From Eopsaltria australis (lineage: Eukaryota; Chordata; Aves; Passeriformes; Petroicidae): a DNA stretch of 64,000 bases. A model generated the notes under the pieces. That model was given only the letters and a program-made list of their open reading frames with translations, searched no databases and was not told where the DNA came from. The stretch is taken from NCBI GenBank assembly GCA_034509425.1, contig JAVTVJ010000821.1, positions 124,001 to 188,000 of the forward strand, in the 5' to 3' direction. The translations under genes were made by a program, and so were the position numbers. Below, in pieces: positions 11,360 through 23,358 of this stretch (the stretch's first letter is position 1; every line of letters begins with the position of its first letter).

Positions 11360-13099
11360 GTAAAGCCTCTTGTTACCTTTGTATCAACTGTACATACTCC
11401 TGGGGCTGGTGCGGTAGGACTGGTGCTCCCTGAGTATGCCCAAGGCCTTGCAGCTGTCTGGGAACAGGGATGAAGGGAGAAACTCATAACTTTTATATTT
11501 TTCCGCTATTTAAATTGGGCCTCTAAAGAGAAGGAAATGTCCTGTATGAATAGCTGTCGTGGAGTAATTGCAGTTAAAATTTCCCGGTGTAGAAAGAGGA
11601 GGTGGAGCCGGAAATGAGGTAGTTGGTATGACAAATCCTGCCTACAAAAAACTCATAAAACCAGGAGAACACCTGAAGAAGCCCTCTTTCAGGCTTCCGG
11701 TTCGCTGAGGAAAGACATCGCTCTCCCTCTCTGCGCTGCGCTGGGTAAGGTCTCCTCAGACCATGTTGCCCTGAGGCTGCCAACCAGCATGGCACGGAGG
11801 GGGAGGAGAGAGGGAACCCAAGCCGGTCTCTTGGTTTCTCACGGCAGCTCTATGTGGAGGGGAGCCAGATCGACTCCGCTTGGCTCCATCCAAGCCGAGA
11901 GGGACTTCATTCTGCTACCCCTGGCCAAGGAACTTCACCGGCTCCGTTCACCTAGTCTGGGCCAGGCCGGTCCCCCCTCCACAGCACAGCCCAGCGGGAA
12001 GAGGGTTTGGGGTTGGGCCCCGTGGGCCTCGGGAGCGCCCCACCAGTTAGATCCGCAGTGCGGGAGAAAGAGAAAGCTCGGACTAAACTCCTATAGCTCG
12101 GATGGGGCTCCGTTGACTCCTTACAACTCTGCGTGGGAGGGAGAAAAGGCTCGGACTCAGCCCCTCCCTCAGCTCGGACGTGATCCCCGCCGGGCGGCCC
12201 CGCGCATGGTCCAACGCGGAAAGAGCTTTGAACCAACCCCCTTGAAGGACGGGCGTGGCCCCCGCCGGGCCCCTATGACTCAGGCGGAGCTTGGATGGGG
12301 GGCAGCAAAAACAGACTCCTTTCCTTTAGTTCAGGCACGGACTTACAACACTCAAACCACGTGGGTGAAAGTCATGTGACCATCGCCTAGCCGAAAGACA
12401 AATTAACTGTTTCTTTCCAATATCAGAATGGGGCTTGGGGGCATTCATTTTTTCCCCCCCACACAGAAAGAGCACAGGAATGAAGGCACCTACAAAAGGT
12501 ACAACATAGAGACTTTAAGTTAATGAATATAACCAAGCTTATTTTCAAAGAAGGAAGAGATGAGGAGTGCTTTAATGCTGAAAATTCTTCTTAAAAAAAC
12601 ATGTTGATAAAGTTGGCTGTAATATACCCTGTAATATATGAATAATGGTCTAAAAGAGGTTAGAAAAAGGTGATGTAATGTTCTAGATTGTAAGCAGTAG
12701 ACTGAGACTCTTGTGTATAAGATTTTCCTTGCCCCAGGAAATAGTAGAAGACTTGTGTTGCCAATAATGAAGAAAGGGGATGTCATTGCCACTGTAATAG
12801 AAACGTTCATTCTCAAAAGAACACCTCAATGACCATCATATGTCCATTGGTAGTAGCCCTGGGAAAGCTACTGAAATGGGAAGGAGTCTGGAGAAGCAAA
12901 TCTTTCCCTTCAGGTGGGGGAGTTGCTTGCTGGAAAGCTAATAACCATGGAAACTGTATTTCCTATGGGTAGTCAACATGATAGAACAAAAGAAAGCTTC
13001 TCTCTCCACATGAATTAAGAAAACTGTCTTGTTCCAGAGGTGGTGGATTAGCTACAAGTCGAAGTGTTACCTTTTGTATGCTCAGTAGCAAAGAAAATG
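11360..13099. other. No gene recognised
   Basis: AT-rich at 11480-11700, GC-rich at 11790-12340, then AT-rich to 13100. The GC-rich part has short degenerate repeats around GCTCGGACT and leaves a 196-codon plus ORF open, with no family resemblance. Parts may be internal or U3 sequence of the LTR whose end lies at 13250, but I could not place a start. Confidence 0.3.
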
Positions 13100-13250
13100 A
13101 AAGGGGTGGGGAGGGGAAAAGAGTGTTCTAAAGGGTTTGGTGTTGATGCCTGATATTATTCCTATTTTAAGTCTGTTAATAAAATTCCTTTTTTTGTATT
13201 CCTTAAAATATAAGCCTGCTTTGCCTACTCCTAACCCTTATCTCACAACA
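13100..13250 (+). repeat. LTR fragment (Y family), U5-side end at 13250
   Basis: The stretch GTGTTCTAAAGG, CTGTTAATAAA and TTATCTCACAACA matches, in order, the end of the fragment at 32277-32680. The last part also matches the minus-strand end of the LTR at 47249-48811. AATAAA before the TTATCTCACAACA end supports an LTR 3' end. The left limit is not defined. Confidence 0.55.
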
Positions 13251-14136
13251 AAATCAAATAATTTTGACTACAAAATTAATGTTTTCTACCTAGTTTTGAT
13301 CCCCCAAACCTTTAAACCGCAATAATAGCTCACTCCAAACCTCCCTGGAATCCTTTGCTAGTCTCGACTGACCATGGTTAAATGAAAAGTGTTACTGGAC
13401 TGGATGGCAACAGTGAAGTGCTTTAAAAGCTGATACAAGACAAGCAGCAAGATTTCAGACTTTGCTGCCTGGGCTGTCCTCAACCTCTTTCCTGTGTCCT
13501 GTTCAGAAATATTACTTTTAGCATGAGGAGGGATTTCTCTCTCCATAAACATGTGCTTGGGCCACGAATAAGGAAACCATTCACTTGTGGTTGTGGTCAC
13601 TTTTATTCTCAAAAAACATTGTAATTAAGATCTTGTATTTGTTTCATAGAGACTCTCAAGTACTGGTTGTGCTTACATTTGTAAGGTCATCTAATCTGAA
13701 AATAGACTCAAAGAGGTCTTGATAGTAATTTAAGAGAAAGCTCAGACTTTTGGTTCATAGTTTAAACTTCAATCGCATGACCATTAAGATCGTGCTGAAG
13801 TTTTTGGACCTTGGGGTGGATTACTGTAAGACATCTCTCTGGTGGTGCTTTTCTGTGGGTTTCGCAATAGGAAACCTTGACAGTCGGACAGTGAGGGATG
13901 TGGAGAACTAAAGAAATCATTGTCTGTGACTAGTTCACAAAACAGGATGAAACCAAGAAGGCAGTGGAAACACCATGTTATAAATGCATATTATAGTGTT
14001 GGCTTTTCGCAAATAATGAATGCTATGTGTATGATGTTGGTCCTTGTGGAAGTGGCTTTTGTTATAGAAATATAATCACTTTTAAATGCTTTAATGCCTT
14101 TTTGTTCTAGCTTAGATGTAGTGGCTAATGTAGCTG
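13251..14136. other. No gene seen
   Basis: AT-rich unique-looking DNA before the ERV-C 5' LTR. No coding, repeat or regulatory feature could be supported. Confidence 0.4.
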
Positions 14137-14384
14137 TGTTAAAATGTACCTAGCTTAAAATAATTAAACCACCTGCTTAGTTGGATAAGCATGGGTGTAA
14201 CAGGCTCCTGCCCCAGGACATCTCTATCAACAATAAGCATCTGCTGGACACCGATGGACAAAAGAAGATACTGGAGTATCCAAAGAAACTACACATGCTC
14301 TAAAAAGGCGGACCCAAGGAGGAGCCATGCTAACGAGTACTTGGAAAATGTAAAATAGTTTGGAGAAAAGTTTGAATATGTATA
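14137..14384 (+). repeat. ERV-C 5' LTR, left piece
   Basis: Starts TGTTAAAA, the inverse of TTTTAACA at the LTR end (20504), giving an 8-bp terminal inverted repeat. The last five bases (GTATA, 14380-14384) are the ERV-A target duplication. The left boundary depends on the inverted repeat because there is no second LTR. Confidence 0.6.
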
Positions 14385-14918
14385 TGTGGTAGTTTGAAAG
14401 CAAATCAGTGAGAGGCTCAAAGTCAGAACTACAATTTAATAGGAAAAATGTGATAATACCAAAAATACTGACAGAGTCAGAATACAACCTGACACCCTGT
14501 CGGTCAGGGTGTTGGTAGTAGTCCACTTAGAAGGTAGTTGCAGTCCTCTGGGAGTGATAGATGCGATTCTGTTGAAGCAGTGATCCTGTGAAAGGTGTAG
14601 TTCTCCTCTGAAGGTCTAGTGGTGGTGTAGAAGGATCTGGTCTTCCTCTGGGAATCCCGTGGAAAAAGTTGCTTGTGGTGCTTCAAATCTCAGTTTATAT
14701 GCAGATCGGGATACATTGGTTCCTCCCCCTGGGCGGGGCATCTCACAATGGGATGATGAGCCACTAGCTGTAATGTTGGGGGTGAGTAAAGTGCTGCATC
14801 CGGCCCAAACGACCGGATCATTAGCAAACCGTTCTGCAGCCATCAGGAACACTGCTCCACCCGGCCCCAACATCCCATGAAGATGGTGATAGAATACATA
14901 CCATTGCAACCTAAGACA
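14385..14918 (-). repeat. ERV-A 3' LTR
   Basis: 534 bp; plus-strand ends TGTGGTAG and TAAGACA. In the sense direction it starts TGTCTTAGG and ends ACTACCACA. A sense CATATAAA box and an ATTAAA signal are present. The adjacent 14919-14936 reads on the sense strand as AATAAGGGGTGGATAA, the polypurine tract. Confidence 0.9.
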
Positions 14919-15003
14919 TTATCCACCCCTTATTCTATCACCATCTATGTGATACCCAAACCAATACCCCCTTTATACATATATATACATATACAATGAA
15001 ACT

Positions 15004-18000
15004 TTACACACAGTTCTCACTTAAAATTAAGTTTCCTTGTGGTACACAATGGGTTTCCCCATCTTTCTGCATTACCTACCAAGTGTAACCAGGTCCTTGA
15101 GCAAAAACAACCCCGCGGATGGGTTTGCCTTTGTCTGAGGTGGGACTAATCTAAACAGTCTTTCCTAAAATACCTCTCATGTGTACCACAGGGACTCTGT
15201 CTCCATCCACTGTGTGCAAGGGTTCAGACTGGGCAGGACCAGCTCGATTGATGGAGCCTCGTGTGTTGACTATCTAGGTGGCTTTTGCTAAGTTCACTTC
15301 CCAATTTTTGAAGGTCCCCCAGCCAAGTGCCTTCAGGGTGGTCTTAAGTAGTTCGTTGCACCGTTCAACTTTCCCGGCAGCTGGTGCATGATAAGGGATA
15401 TGATATATCCACTCGATGCCATGTTCTCTGGCCCAGCTGTTTATAAGGCCATTCTTGAAATGGGTCTTGTTGTCCGACTCAATTCTCTCAGGGGTGCCAT
15501 GTCTCCACAAGACTTTCTTTTCTAGGCCGAAGATGGTGTTTCGGGAAGTAGCATGAGGCACATCTAGTGGTTGCTTCCACCATGGTCAGCACGTAGCGCT
15601 TGCCTTGGCGGGTTTGGGGAAGGGTGATGTAGTCAATTTGCTAGGCTTCCCCATACCTATACTTCAACCATCGACTACCGTACCACATGGGCTTCACCCG
15701 CTTGGCCTGCTTGATCATAGTGCAGGTCTCGCAGCCATGGATGACCTGTGAGATGCTGTCCATGGTCAAGTCCACCCCTCGGTCACGAGCCCATCGGTAC
15801 GTTGCATCTCGTCCCTGATGACCAGAGGCATCATGGGCCCAACGAGCTAGAAATAATTCTCCCTTGTGCTGCTAGTCCAGATCCACCTGTGATACTCTCA
15901 GTTTGGCAGCTCGGTCCACCTGCTCGTTGTTACGATGCTCTTCATTGGCCCGACTCTTGGGTGCATGTGCATCTACGTGTCGGACTTTCACAGTCAGCCT
16001 CTCTACACGGGTAGCGATGTCCTGCTAAATCTCAGCGGCCCAGATGGGTTTCCCTCTCTGCTGCTAGTTGGCCTTTCTCCAGCGATTCAACCAACTCCAC
16101 AAAGCGTTAGCTACCATCCAGGAGTCAGTGTAGAGATAGAGCCGAGGCCACTTCTCTCCCTCAGCAATATCCAAAGCCAGCTGGACGGCTTTAAGCTCTG
16201 CGACCTGACTCGATCCACCTTCTCCCTCAGTAGCTTGCGCAACTCGTCCTGTGGGGCTCCATACAGCAGCTTTCCACTTCCGGTTAGCACCCACAATTCG
16301 GCAGGAACCATCAGTGAAGAGGGCATATCGTCTTTCACTCTCCGGTAGCTCGTTATATGATGGGGCTTCCTCAGCACGTGTCACTTGCCCCTCCTCTTCT
16401 TCAGAAGATAATCCAAAAGACTCACCTTCAGGCCAGTTTGTTATAATTTCCAGAATCCCAGGGTGATTAGGGTTTCCTATCCGGGCTCGCTGTGTGATCA
16501 GCGCAATCTACTTCCTCCACGTGGCGTCGGTATCATGGTGTGTGGAAGGAACCTTTCCTTTGAACATCCAACCTAGCACTGGCAGTCGGGGTGCTAGAAG
16601 CACCTGTGATTCGGTGCCAATTACTTTCGAGGCAGCTCGAACCTCTTCATAAGCCGCAAGAATCTCTTTCTCAGTTGGGGTATAGCTGGCCTCAGATCCT
16701 TTGTATCCCCGACTCCAGAACCCAAGTGGTTGTCCTCGATTCTCTTCAGGTCCCTTCTGCCACAGGCTCTAGGATGGACCATTCTCCCTGGCCGCAGTGT
16801 AGAGCACATTTTTTACATCCTGTCCTGTTCTGACTGGCCCAAGGGCTACTGCATGGGCAATCTCCTGCTTAATTTGTTCGAATGCTTGTTGTTGCTCAGG
16901 ACCCCACTGGAAATCATTTCTTTTTCGTGTCACGAGGTAAAGAGGGCTTACAATTGTGCTGTATTCCGGGATATGCATTCTCCAAAACCCGACAGCTCCT
17001 AGAAAAGCCTGGGTTTCCTTCTTGTTCGTAGGTGGGGACATAGCAGTGATCTTGTTGACTACTTCTGTCGGGATCTGGCGACGTCCATCTTGCCACTTGA
17101 CTCCTAAGAACTGGATTTCTTGAGCGGGTCCCTTAACCTTACTTCGCTTGATGGCAAAACCAGCTCTTAGGAGAATCTGGATGATCTTCTTTCCTTTCTC
17201 AAAGACTTCCTCTGCTGTGTTCCCCCATACGATAATGTCGTCGATGTCCTGCAAATGTTTTGGAGCGTCACCCTTTTCCAGTGCAGCTTGGATCAGGCCA
17301 TGGCAGATGGCGGGGCTGTGCTTCCACCCCTGGGGGAGTCTGTTCCAGGTGTATTGCACGCCCCTCCAGGTGAAAGCAAACTGAGGCCTGCACTCTGCTG
17401 CCAGAGGAATGGAGAAAAAGGCATTGGCAATATTGATGGTCGCATACTACTTTGCTGCCTTGGATTCTAGTTCATACTGAAGTTCCAACATGTCTGGCAC
17501 AGCAGCACTCAGTGGTGGTGTGACCTCATTCAGGCCACGATAATCCACTGTCAGTCTCCATTCTCCACTGGACTTACGCACTGGCCATATAGGGCTGTTA
17601 AAGGGTGAATGAGCTTTGCTGACCACCCCTTGGCTCTCTAGTTTACAAATCATCTCGTGGATGGGAACCATAGAGTCTCTGTCTGTGCGGTACTGCCGTC
17701 GGTGCACTGTCGCCGTGGCGATTGGTACCTGCTGTCCTTCAACTTCGAGCAGTCCCACAGCAGAGGGGTCATCTGAGAGACCAGGCAAGGTATTTAGCTG
17801 TTGGATGTCTTCTGTTTCTACTGTCACCCCAGAAATAGAAATAGATTCTGTTCCCACGTACCTTGATGGCATCAGGGTACATTGAGCGCCGGTGTCAACC
17901 AAAGCCGTGTATCTTTGTGGGTCAGATGTGCCAGGCCATCGGATCCACTCAGTCTAATAGATCTGGTTGTCCTTTTCCTCTACCTGGCTAGAGGCAGGGC

Positions 18001-18184
18001 CCCTCTATTCCTGATCGTGGTACACGTTGCTCTCTTCCTGTAAATATGTTCTTGAGGTCCCTTCAAGAGGATCGGTCATATCATCATTCCTATACTGTTC
18101 AGAGTTCTGTCCACAAGAGACCGGAGCAGTGTTGACTCTAGGTGGGTTCCTTGTGGTAGCTGTTCCCCTTTTCAGTTCACGTAC
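15004..18184 (-). pseudogene. pol: ERV-A pro-pol (protease, RT, RNase H, integrase), defective
   Basis: Read on the minus strand downstream of the gag TGA. Protease has LVDTGAQ. About 179 bp present in ERV-B (29687-29865) are missing here, removing the distal protease. RT follows with in-frame stops (TAG at 17447-17449 where ERV-B has Trp), an Asn in place of the first catalytic Asp, and DIDD where ERV-B has YIDD. RNase H (16064-16384) keeps FTDGS and the acidic residues. Integrase is cut by a short deletion near 15560 and by stops. TAG codons at 18005-18007 and 16025-16027 are shared with ERV-B. No product can be made. Confidence 0.85.
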
Positions 18185-19681
18185 TCATGCTGTTAAGGAA
18201 GAGGTGGGTTTCCTGTCCCACTTTCTCATGTCTTCTCCATGCTCCTGAAGGAAAAACCAGAGGTTACCTCGTGGAGTGTATCTTCTTTCTCTGGCTGGGG
18301 AATGTTGGCTCTTAATAGCAGAGACCCTTGTTGGTTCTGGTGAGATGTAGTGAATTTCTTGCTTCAGCTCCTTTCTGAGTTTCTCTTCCAAGCTCCGGAT
18401 GTGCTCAGCCAGCTTTGTTTCCACTGATGAGACATGGGTGCGTAACGGGGCAGTGACAGTGTCCTCATAAATTCTAAGTTTGTTGACCAGCACTCCCACC
18501 TTGTCCGCTCCTTCCCTCCATTGCAGTGTTGCTAGGTAACGGGAGTATATCTCTGGTCCAAGCCGTGCGAATCTCAACCACATCTGTGACGTGCATTGGA
18601 CATCATCTGGGTTCTTAGGGAATCTCTCATCTTCTGAGAAAATGATCTCCAGCACGGCCAATTCTCTCAGGCATCGGATACCTTGTTCCATTGTGCTCCA
18701 TTTTCCTTGGTGCACCTGGAGGTCTTCTTTACAAAGGTATCTGTCTTTTACACTTGCCAGCAGTCGCCGCCAGAGGCTGAGAGTTTCTTGGGTTTTCCCA
18801 ATCCCCTGGTCAATGACCACATCCTGGGTCAGGGATCCAAATTGCCTGGCCTCACTTCCATCTAGAATGGTGTCATTGGCTGCAGCGTCCCAGATGCGAA
18901 GAAGCCAGGTCAGGATGGATTCATTTGTCTGGCGGGTGAACTCCCTCCGTAGGTCACGCAGCTCACCCAGGGATAAAGAGTGAGTGATGATCTCTGGCTC
19001 CGTCTCTTCTGCTTGGTGCGAAGGTCCAGCCTCCTCCTCATCGGTCGCTGTGCGGGCTGATTTGCTCCTGGTTTTCTTTTTCTGAAGGGGGCAACTGCTA
19101 CTGGCTTAGGCTGTTCTGGCTTGGTGATGGCTTGTGTGGAGACTGTCGTTTCTTTCAGTCTCTTTTTCCTCTATGACAGTTTGTTTAGATACGGTGCCTG
19201 TTGTTCTGCTGCTTTTCTTGTCCTCATCCTGAGGATACTGTGCTGCATCAAGCATTGTTCTGACTCTAAGCATGGTGTACACAGTGCAGGCTGTACAAAG
19301 AAGACAAAGCAGAACTAACAGCAAGATTATACCATCTTTGAAATCCAGAGGGAACTCAATATTTTCAAAAAGTGTTGTGTCAGGTCTGAAAGGCTAAAAG
19401 AAACCACTCTCTACTCTTTCCCCTAGGGGCTGGGTGCGATTGTTGAGGAGGCCCCAGATGTAACAGCCCATACCAGGACAAGCAAACAAAATTGAGTATA
19501 TATTCCGAATGGTGTTCATTGCCTCGGAGGTTATCATGCAATAGACGTAGTAAACTAGTAAAGCAATTTTTATACGATACCCCGGCCTACACAGGAGCAT
19601 TACTACGGGCAGGTAGTTCCCTGTCTGCAGAAATATATACAGAGCAAGGTACAGGACACATGTAAGTATGTTGAGTATCAT
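18185..19681 (-). pseudogene. gag: ERV-A gag, ERVL type with membrane-spanning N-terminus, frameshifted
   Basis: Starts MILNILTCVLYLALYIF at 19681 and ends at TGA 18187-18185, the same stop as in ERV-B. The N-terminal 100 residues hold several hydrophobic helices with a Cys-rich turn (CPGMGCYIWG). A further helix, IILLLVLLCLLCTACTVYTML, lies near residue 120. The core resembles ERVL capsid (LCDLRREFTRQTNESILTWL; ETLSLWRRLLASVKDRY; GKWSTMEQGIRCLREL). A coiled-coil-like segment (EEKLRKELKQE) lies near the end, and there is no zinc knuckle. The frame is broken by a stop near 19394 and a frameshift near 19100. Confidence 0.8.
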
Positions 19682-19738
19682 GGTGAATAGGTGGCTTCTA
19701 GAACAGAAAATTGTAGTTCTGACTTTCCTCAGGGCCTG

Positions 19739-19756
19739 GCCTGACGTTGGGCGCCA
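19739..19756 (-). other. ERV-A primer binding site, tRNA-Lys type
   Basis: Minus strand TGGCGCCCAACGTCAGGC, close to the tRNA-Lys1,2 PBS (differences only in the distal part), five bases from the LTR. Confidence 0.75.
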
Positions 19757-19761
19757 AAAAA

Positions 19762-20295
19762 TGTGATAGTTTCAAAGCAAATTAGTGAGAGGCTCAAAGT
19801 CAGAACTACAATTTAATAGGAAAAATGTGATAATACCAAAAATACTGACAGAGTCAGAATACAACCTGACACCCTGTCGGTCAGGGTGTTGGTAGTAGTC
19901 CACTTAGAAGGTGGTTGCAATTCTCTGGGAGTGATAGATGCGGTTCTGTTGAAGCAGTGATCCTGTGAAAGGTGTAGTTCTCCTCTGAAGGTCCAGTGGT
20001 GGTGTAGAAGGATCCGGTCTTCCTCTGGGAATCCCGTGGAAAAGGCCCCCTATAGTGCTTCAAATCTCAGTTTATATGCAGATCGGGATACATTGGTTCC
20101 TCCCCCTGGGCGGGGCATCTCACATTGGGATGATGGTCCACTATCTGCAATGTTGGGGGTGAGTAAAGTGCTCCATCCGGCCCCAACGACCGGATCATTA
20201 GCAAACCGTTCGGCGGCCATCAGAAACACTGCCACGCCTGGCCCCAACATCTCACGAAGATGGTGATAGAATATATACCATTGTAACCTAAGACA
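19762..20295 (-). repeat. ERV-A 5' LTR
   Basis: 534 bp, pair of 14385-14918. On the sense strand TATAAA is at 20076-20071 and ATTAAA at 19817-19812. It is followed by the GTATA duplication at 20296-20300. Confidence 0.9.
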
Positions 20296-20300
20296 GTATA

Positions 20301-20504
20301 CTTGTCTATGAATATGGAATAGGCTGATGCAATAAGAAAAGTATATAAAGAGAGTCTCTCACCATGTCAGATGTCCTCTTGGCTCCATGCCAAGGGTTCC
20401 CGGCATCACCTAGACATTGTAACCTTTTACCCTATACCTTGTCCCTTATTGTCTTTTTATTAAACCTTTAAATTTTAACAGGAGACTGGACCTCGTTTTT
20501 AACA
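20301..20504 (+). repeat. ERV-C 5' LTR, right piece
   Basis: Continues the LTR broken by ERV-A. It contains TATATAAAG at 20342-20350 and ATTAAA at 20459-20464, and ends TTTTTAACA. Joined length with 14137-14384 is about 452 bp. Confidence 0.7.
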
Positions 20505-20506
20505 AC

Positions 20507-20524
20507 TGGGGGCTCATCCAAGAT
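20507..20524 (+). other. ERV-C primer binding site, tRNA-Pro-like
   Basis: TGGGGGCTCATCCAAGAT matches the gammaretroviral tRNA-Pro PBS at 15 of 18 positions, two bases after the LTR end. Confidence 0.75.
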
Positions 20525-21544
20525 CAACACCTCACCTCCGAGGCCCTGGGAGATCCTGAGCCGGGGAAGGTGTGCCCTGCCCGAATACAGGCAGTCCCCG
20601 CTCTGCTTCTTCTGAGGACCGGTGGCTGCAGGTCAACACCCGTGGACAAGAAGGGACACATAAAGCAAAAGAAAAGGGTAAAAGTGTTCCCTGAAGGAAA
20701 AACCGCGGTAACAAGCCCCACAGACCTTTCGTGCACGTGGCCCGAGCCTGCAGATTGGTAAGTATGGCCGGGGGTCAAATATGGGGGCTGAATGGTGAGT
20801 GTGTGAGACACGAGCTAGTTACCCCAGACTTGCGAAGCGAGTGCGGAGTTTCTGAGAGCTGCAATTCCGGCATTCCACAAGGAATACAGTCAAGAAGGAA
20901 ACGAAGCGAAAGGAAAAACGAGTGAAAGAGCCCCCGGGGTAACTCGGACTGGGTCCCAGGGAGGACCCCTAGTGAAAAAGGGAATCCGGAGTTTCCTAGC
21001 ATAATCCACTAGGAAACAGGGGACAGAAGGGAAGGTCCCCGAACATTGCCAGGTTGAGGGTAAGATCCAAGAAGGATAAGAAAATTCCTCAGGACGGGAC
21101 ATGTGGGATTGACAGGGGATAAGGAATCCTATGAGACGGGATGTGTAGAGTTAAAAGGTTGAGGAGAATATTCTGAGGATACTACTCAAGAGCATCTGGG
21201 GTTGGCCAATCTGAAAAGCTACACCTGTGGGTGGGTATTAACCAGTAATTTCAAAGGTACCTTGTTTCTTGTGCTGTTCTGTTGTGAATGAGAATGAGTG
21301 AGACAGATTAATAAAAATGAGTGAGTATGAATGAATGGAAAAATACGTAATATAGATTGTTGGTTAAAGTATTTACTGTCTAAGAGGAGGGAGGATTATA
21401 TTAGAAAAGAAAAAGAGCGAAGGAGAAGATTTTTCTGTGGTGTAAAGGATAGGTGGTTTTTCCAAGTTATCATAAGAGTGGGGAGCAAGGGGGGGAACTG
21501 GGGACAAACAGAAAAGAGAAGGGAAAAAAAAAAATCCTCGGAAA

Positions 21545-23337
21545 ATGGGGCAAAAAAGCAGTAAGTGGGGTTTAAAAAATGGAACACGGAAGAAACCCTC
21601 AGAAATACCCCAAGAAAGCCCCCTGGGAATTATGTTAGCTAACTGGGATGCAAATCCCAACACAAAAGAGAAAGATAAAGTAAAAATGATTCAATATTGC
21701 ATGATCGAATGGACTAAAAAAGAAATAAGATCCGATCATGTGTATTGGCCCAGGTATGGATCTGTTGAGACTTGGATTTGCCAGGTCTTAAACAAATTTG
21801 TAAATTCCAAGAAACCATTAGATCCAGAGGAAAAAGATTATGCCTCCTGCTGGATAAAAGACACAAAACTTCTGGAGGTAAAAGTTTTTAAAGAATCAAA
21901 GACCCCAGAGGCAGAGCCAGCCAAAGAAAAAAGAGAAAAAAACCGGGATCCCCTAGAAATCCTGCCAGCACCTCCCCCCTTGGGCCGGGAGGGTTAGAAC
22001 CCTTTCCCCACATGCCAGGGGCCCCAGCCCCTCCCGCTCTCGGGCAGGGGGCTCCAACTTCTTTCCCTCCCATCCTGGGACCCTCAGCTCCCTCCCCACC
22101 TACACCAGGACCTTCTGTCTCCATCCCTCCTACCATCCCTACTGCCGCGTCCCTCATGGTCCCGCCAGGAGAATGTACCTCACTTCTGGCCCCTCCGCAC
22201 ACAGCCGCCCATGTCTCTATGGTTCTGGCCCCTCCGCATACAGCCAACCGTGTCTCTATGGTTCCGGCCTCTGCAGAACCCCGTATCAAAACACCAGAAG
22301 TAAAACTCAACGGCAGTTTAATAACTGCTCTCCGGACTCTACCCCAAAACAAGAGAACAGGGTTATGAAGGACGAGGATCAGAAAAACTGGGACCAAGGG
22401 GTTAGATAATGCCAATGGGAGGAGTTCAAGGAGGGACAGGTTTTGTGAATACTCCTTTAACATCCTCAGAAGTCAGAACCTTTAAAAAAGAAATTAAGGG
22501 ATTATTAGAAGCTCCTATCGGAACAGCTGAGCAATTAGACCAATTTTTGGGCCCCAATATTTTTACTTGGGAAGAAATGCAGTCCATAATGAATATAATA
22601 TTTTCCCAAGAGGAGCGACACATGATTAGAGCTGCTGGAATAAGAATTTGGGAGAGAGAAAATCAACAAGGACCAGCAGGAGATCAAAAAATGCCTATAG
22701 CACCCCCTAATTGGAACCATAATGAAGAAGCAGGACGGGGACATATGAATGATTATCGTAATCTGATAATCAGAGGAATAAAAGAAGCAGCACCCAGAGG
22801 GCAAAACGTCAGCAAAGCTTTTGAGGGAAGACAAGGGAAGGAAGAAAGTCCCACGGAATGGCGGGAAAGACTTAGAAAGAACATGAAGCAATACTCTGGA
22901 ATAGACCCTGAAATTTTAGCAGGGCAAACCTTACTGAGAGTTAACTTTGTCACTCATGCTTGGCCAGACATTAAAAGAAAGCTGGAAAAGATTGAGGACT
23001 GGCATGATAAATCATTAAATGAGTTATTAAAAGAGGCTCAAAAATTTATGTAAGGAGGGATGAAGAAAGAGCTAAAATAGATGCAAAAATCATGATAGCC
23101 ACTATGACAGAAAGCAATTTCCAGCAAAATTTGAAGCCTCCAGAGACCACCCCCAAATATTCAGGTTTTAGAGACAGGGGGAGGGGAATAAACCAAACCT
23201 CTACCCGGTTAAAACCTCAGGAGCAAACAAAAAATGTCTGCTTCTACTGCGGAGAAGAGGGACACTATAAAAGGGAGTGTCTGCGCCTAAAAAAGAACCT
23301 GAAAATATTCAAAGAGATACACCCCAAAGAAGAATAG
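21545..23337 (+). pseudogene. gag: ERV-C gag (MA, CA, NC), frameshifted
   Basis: Matrix begins MGQKSSKWG at 21545, a myristoylation-type start, and runs to a stop at 21997. The proline-rich linker continues in another frame (22012-22368). Capsid is in the original frame (22409-23053) with GFVNTPLTSSEV and the distal ARGQ-like and EWRERL regions of Gag p30. Nucleocapsid with one CCHC knuckle (CFYCGEEGHYKREC) is in a third frame (to 23337). At least three frameshifts or stops separate the parts. The leader 20525-21544 holds no recognised ORF. Confidence 0.8.
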
Positions 23338-23358
23338 GGGGGTCATGGGCTCTATCTT

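Larger units (their letters stand above)
14385..20295 (-). mobile_element. ERV-A: ERVL-class (class III) provirus with 5-bp target duplication
   Basis: Two 534-bp LTRs bound a gag-pro-pol interior with no env. GTATA flanks both ends (14380-14384 and 20296-20300), an exact 5-bp duplication. Class III is supported by the Gag core, the lack of a CCHC knuckle, the RT sequence around IDDIIVWG, the integrase type and the missing env. The LTRs differ by roughly 5 percent over the first 300 bases compared by eye, so the insertion is older than ERV-D and ERV-E. It is defective in protease, RT and integrase. Confidence 0.9.

Noticed and set aside
11789..12379. 196-codon plus-strand ORF
   Set aside because: Low-complexity, built on short GC-rich repeats, no start context or splice evidence.
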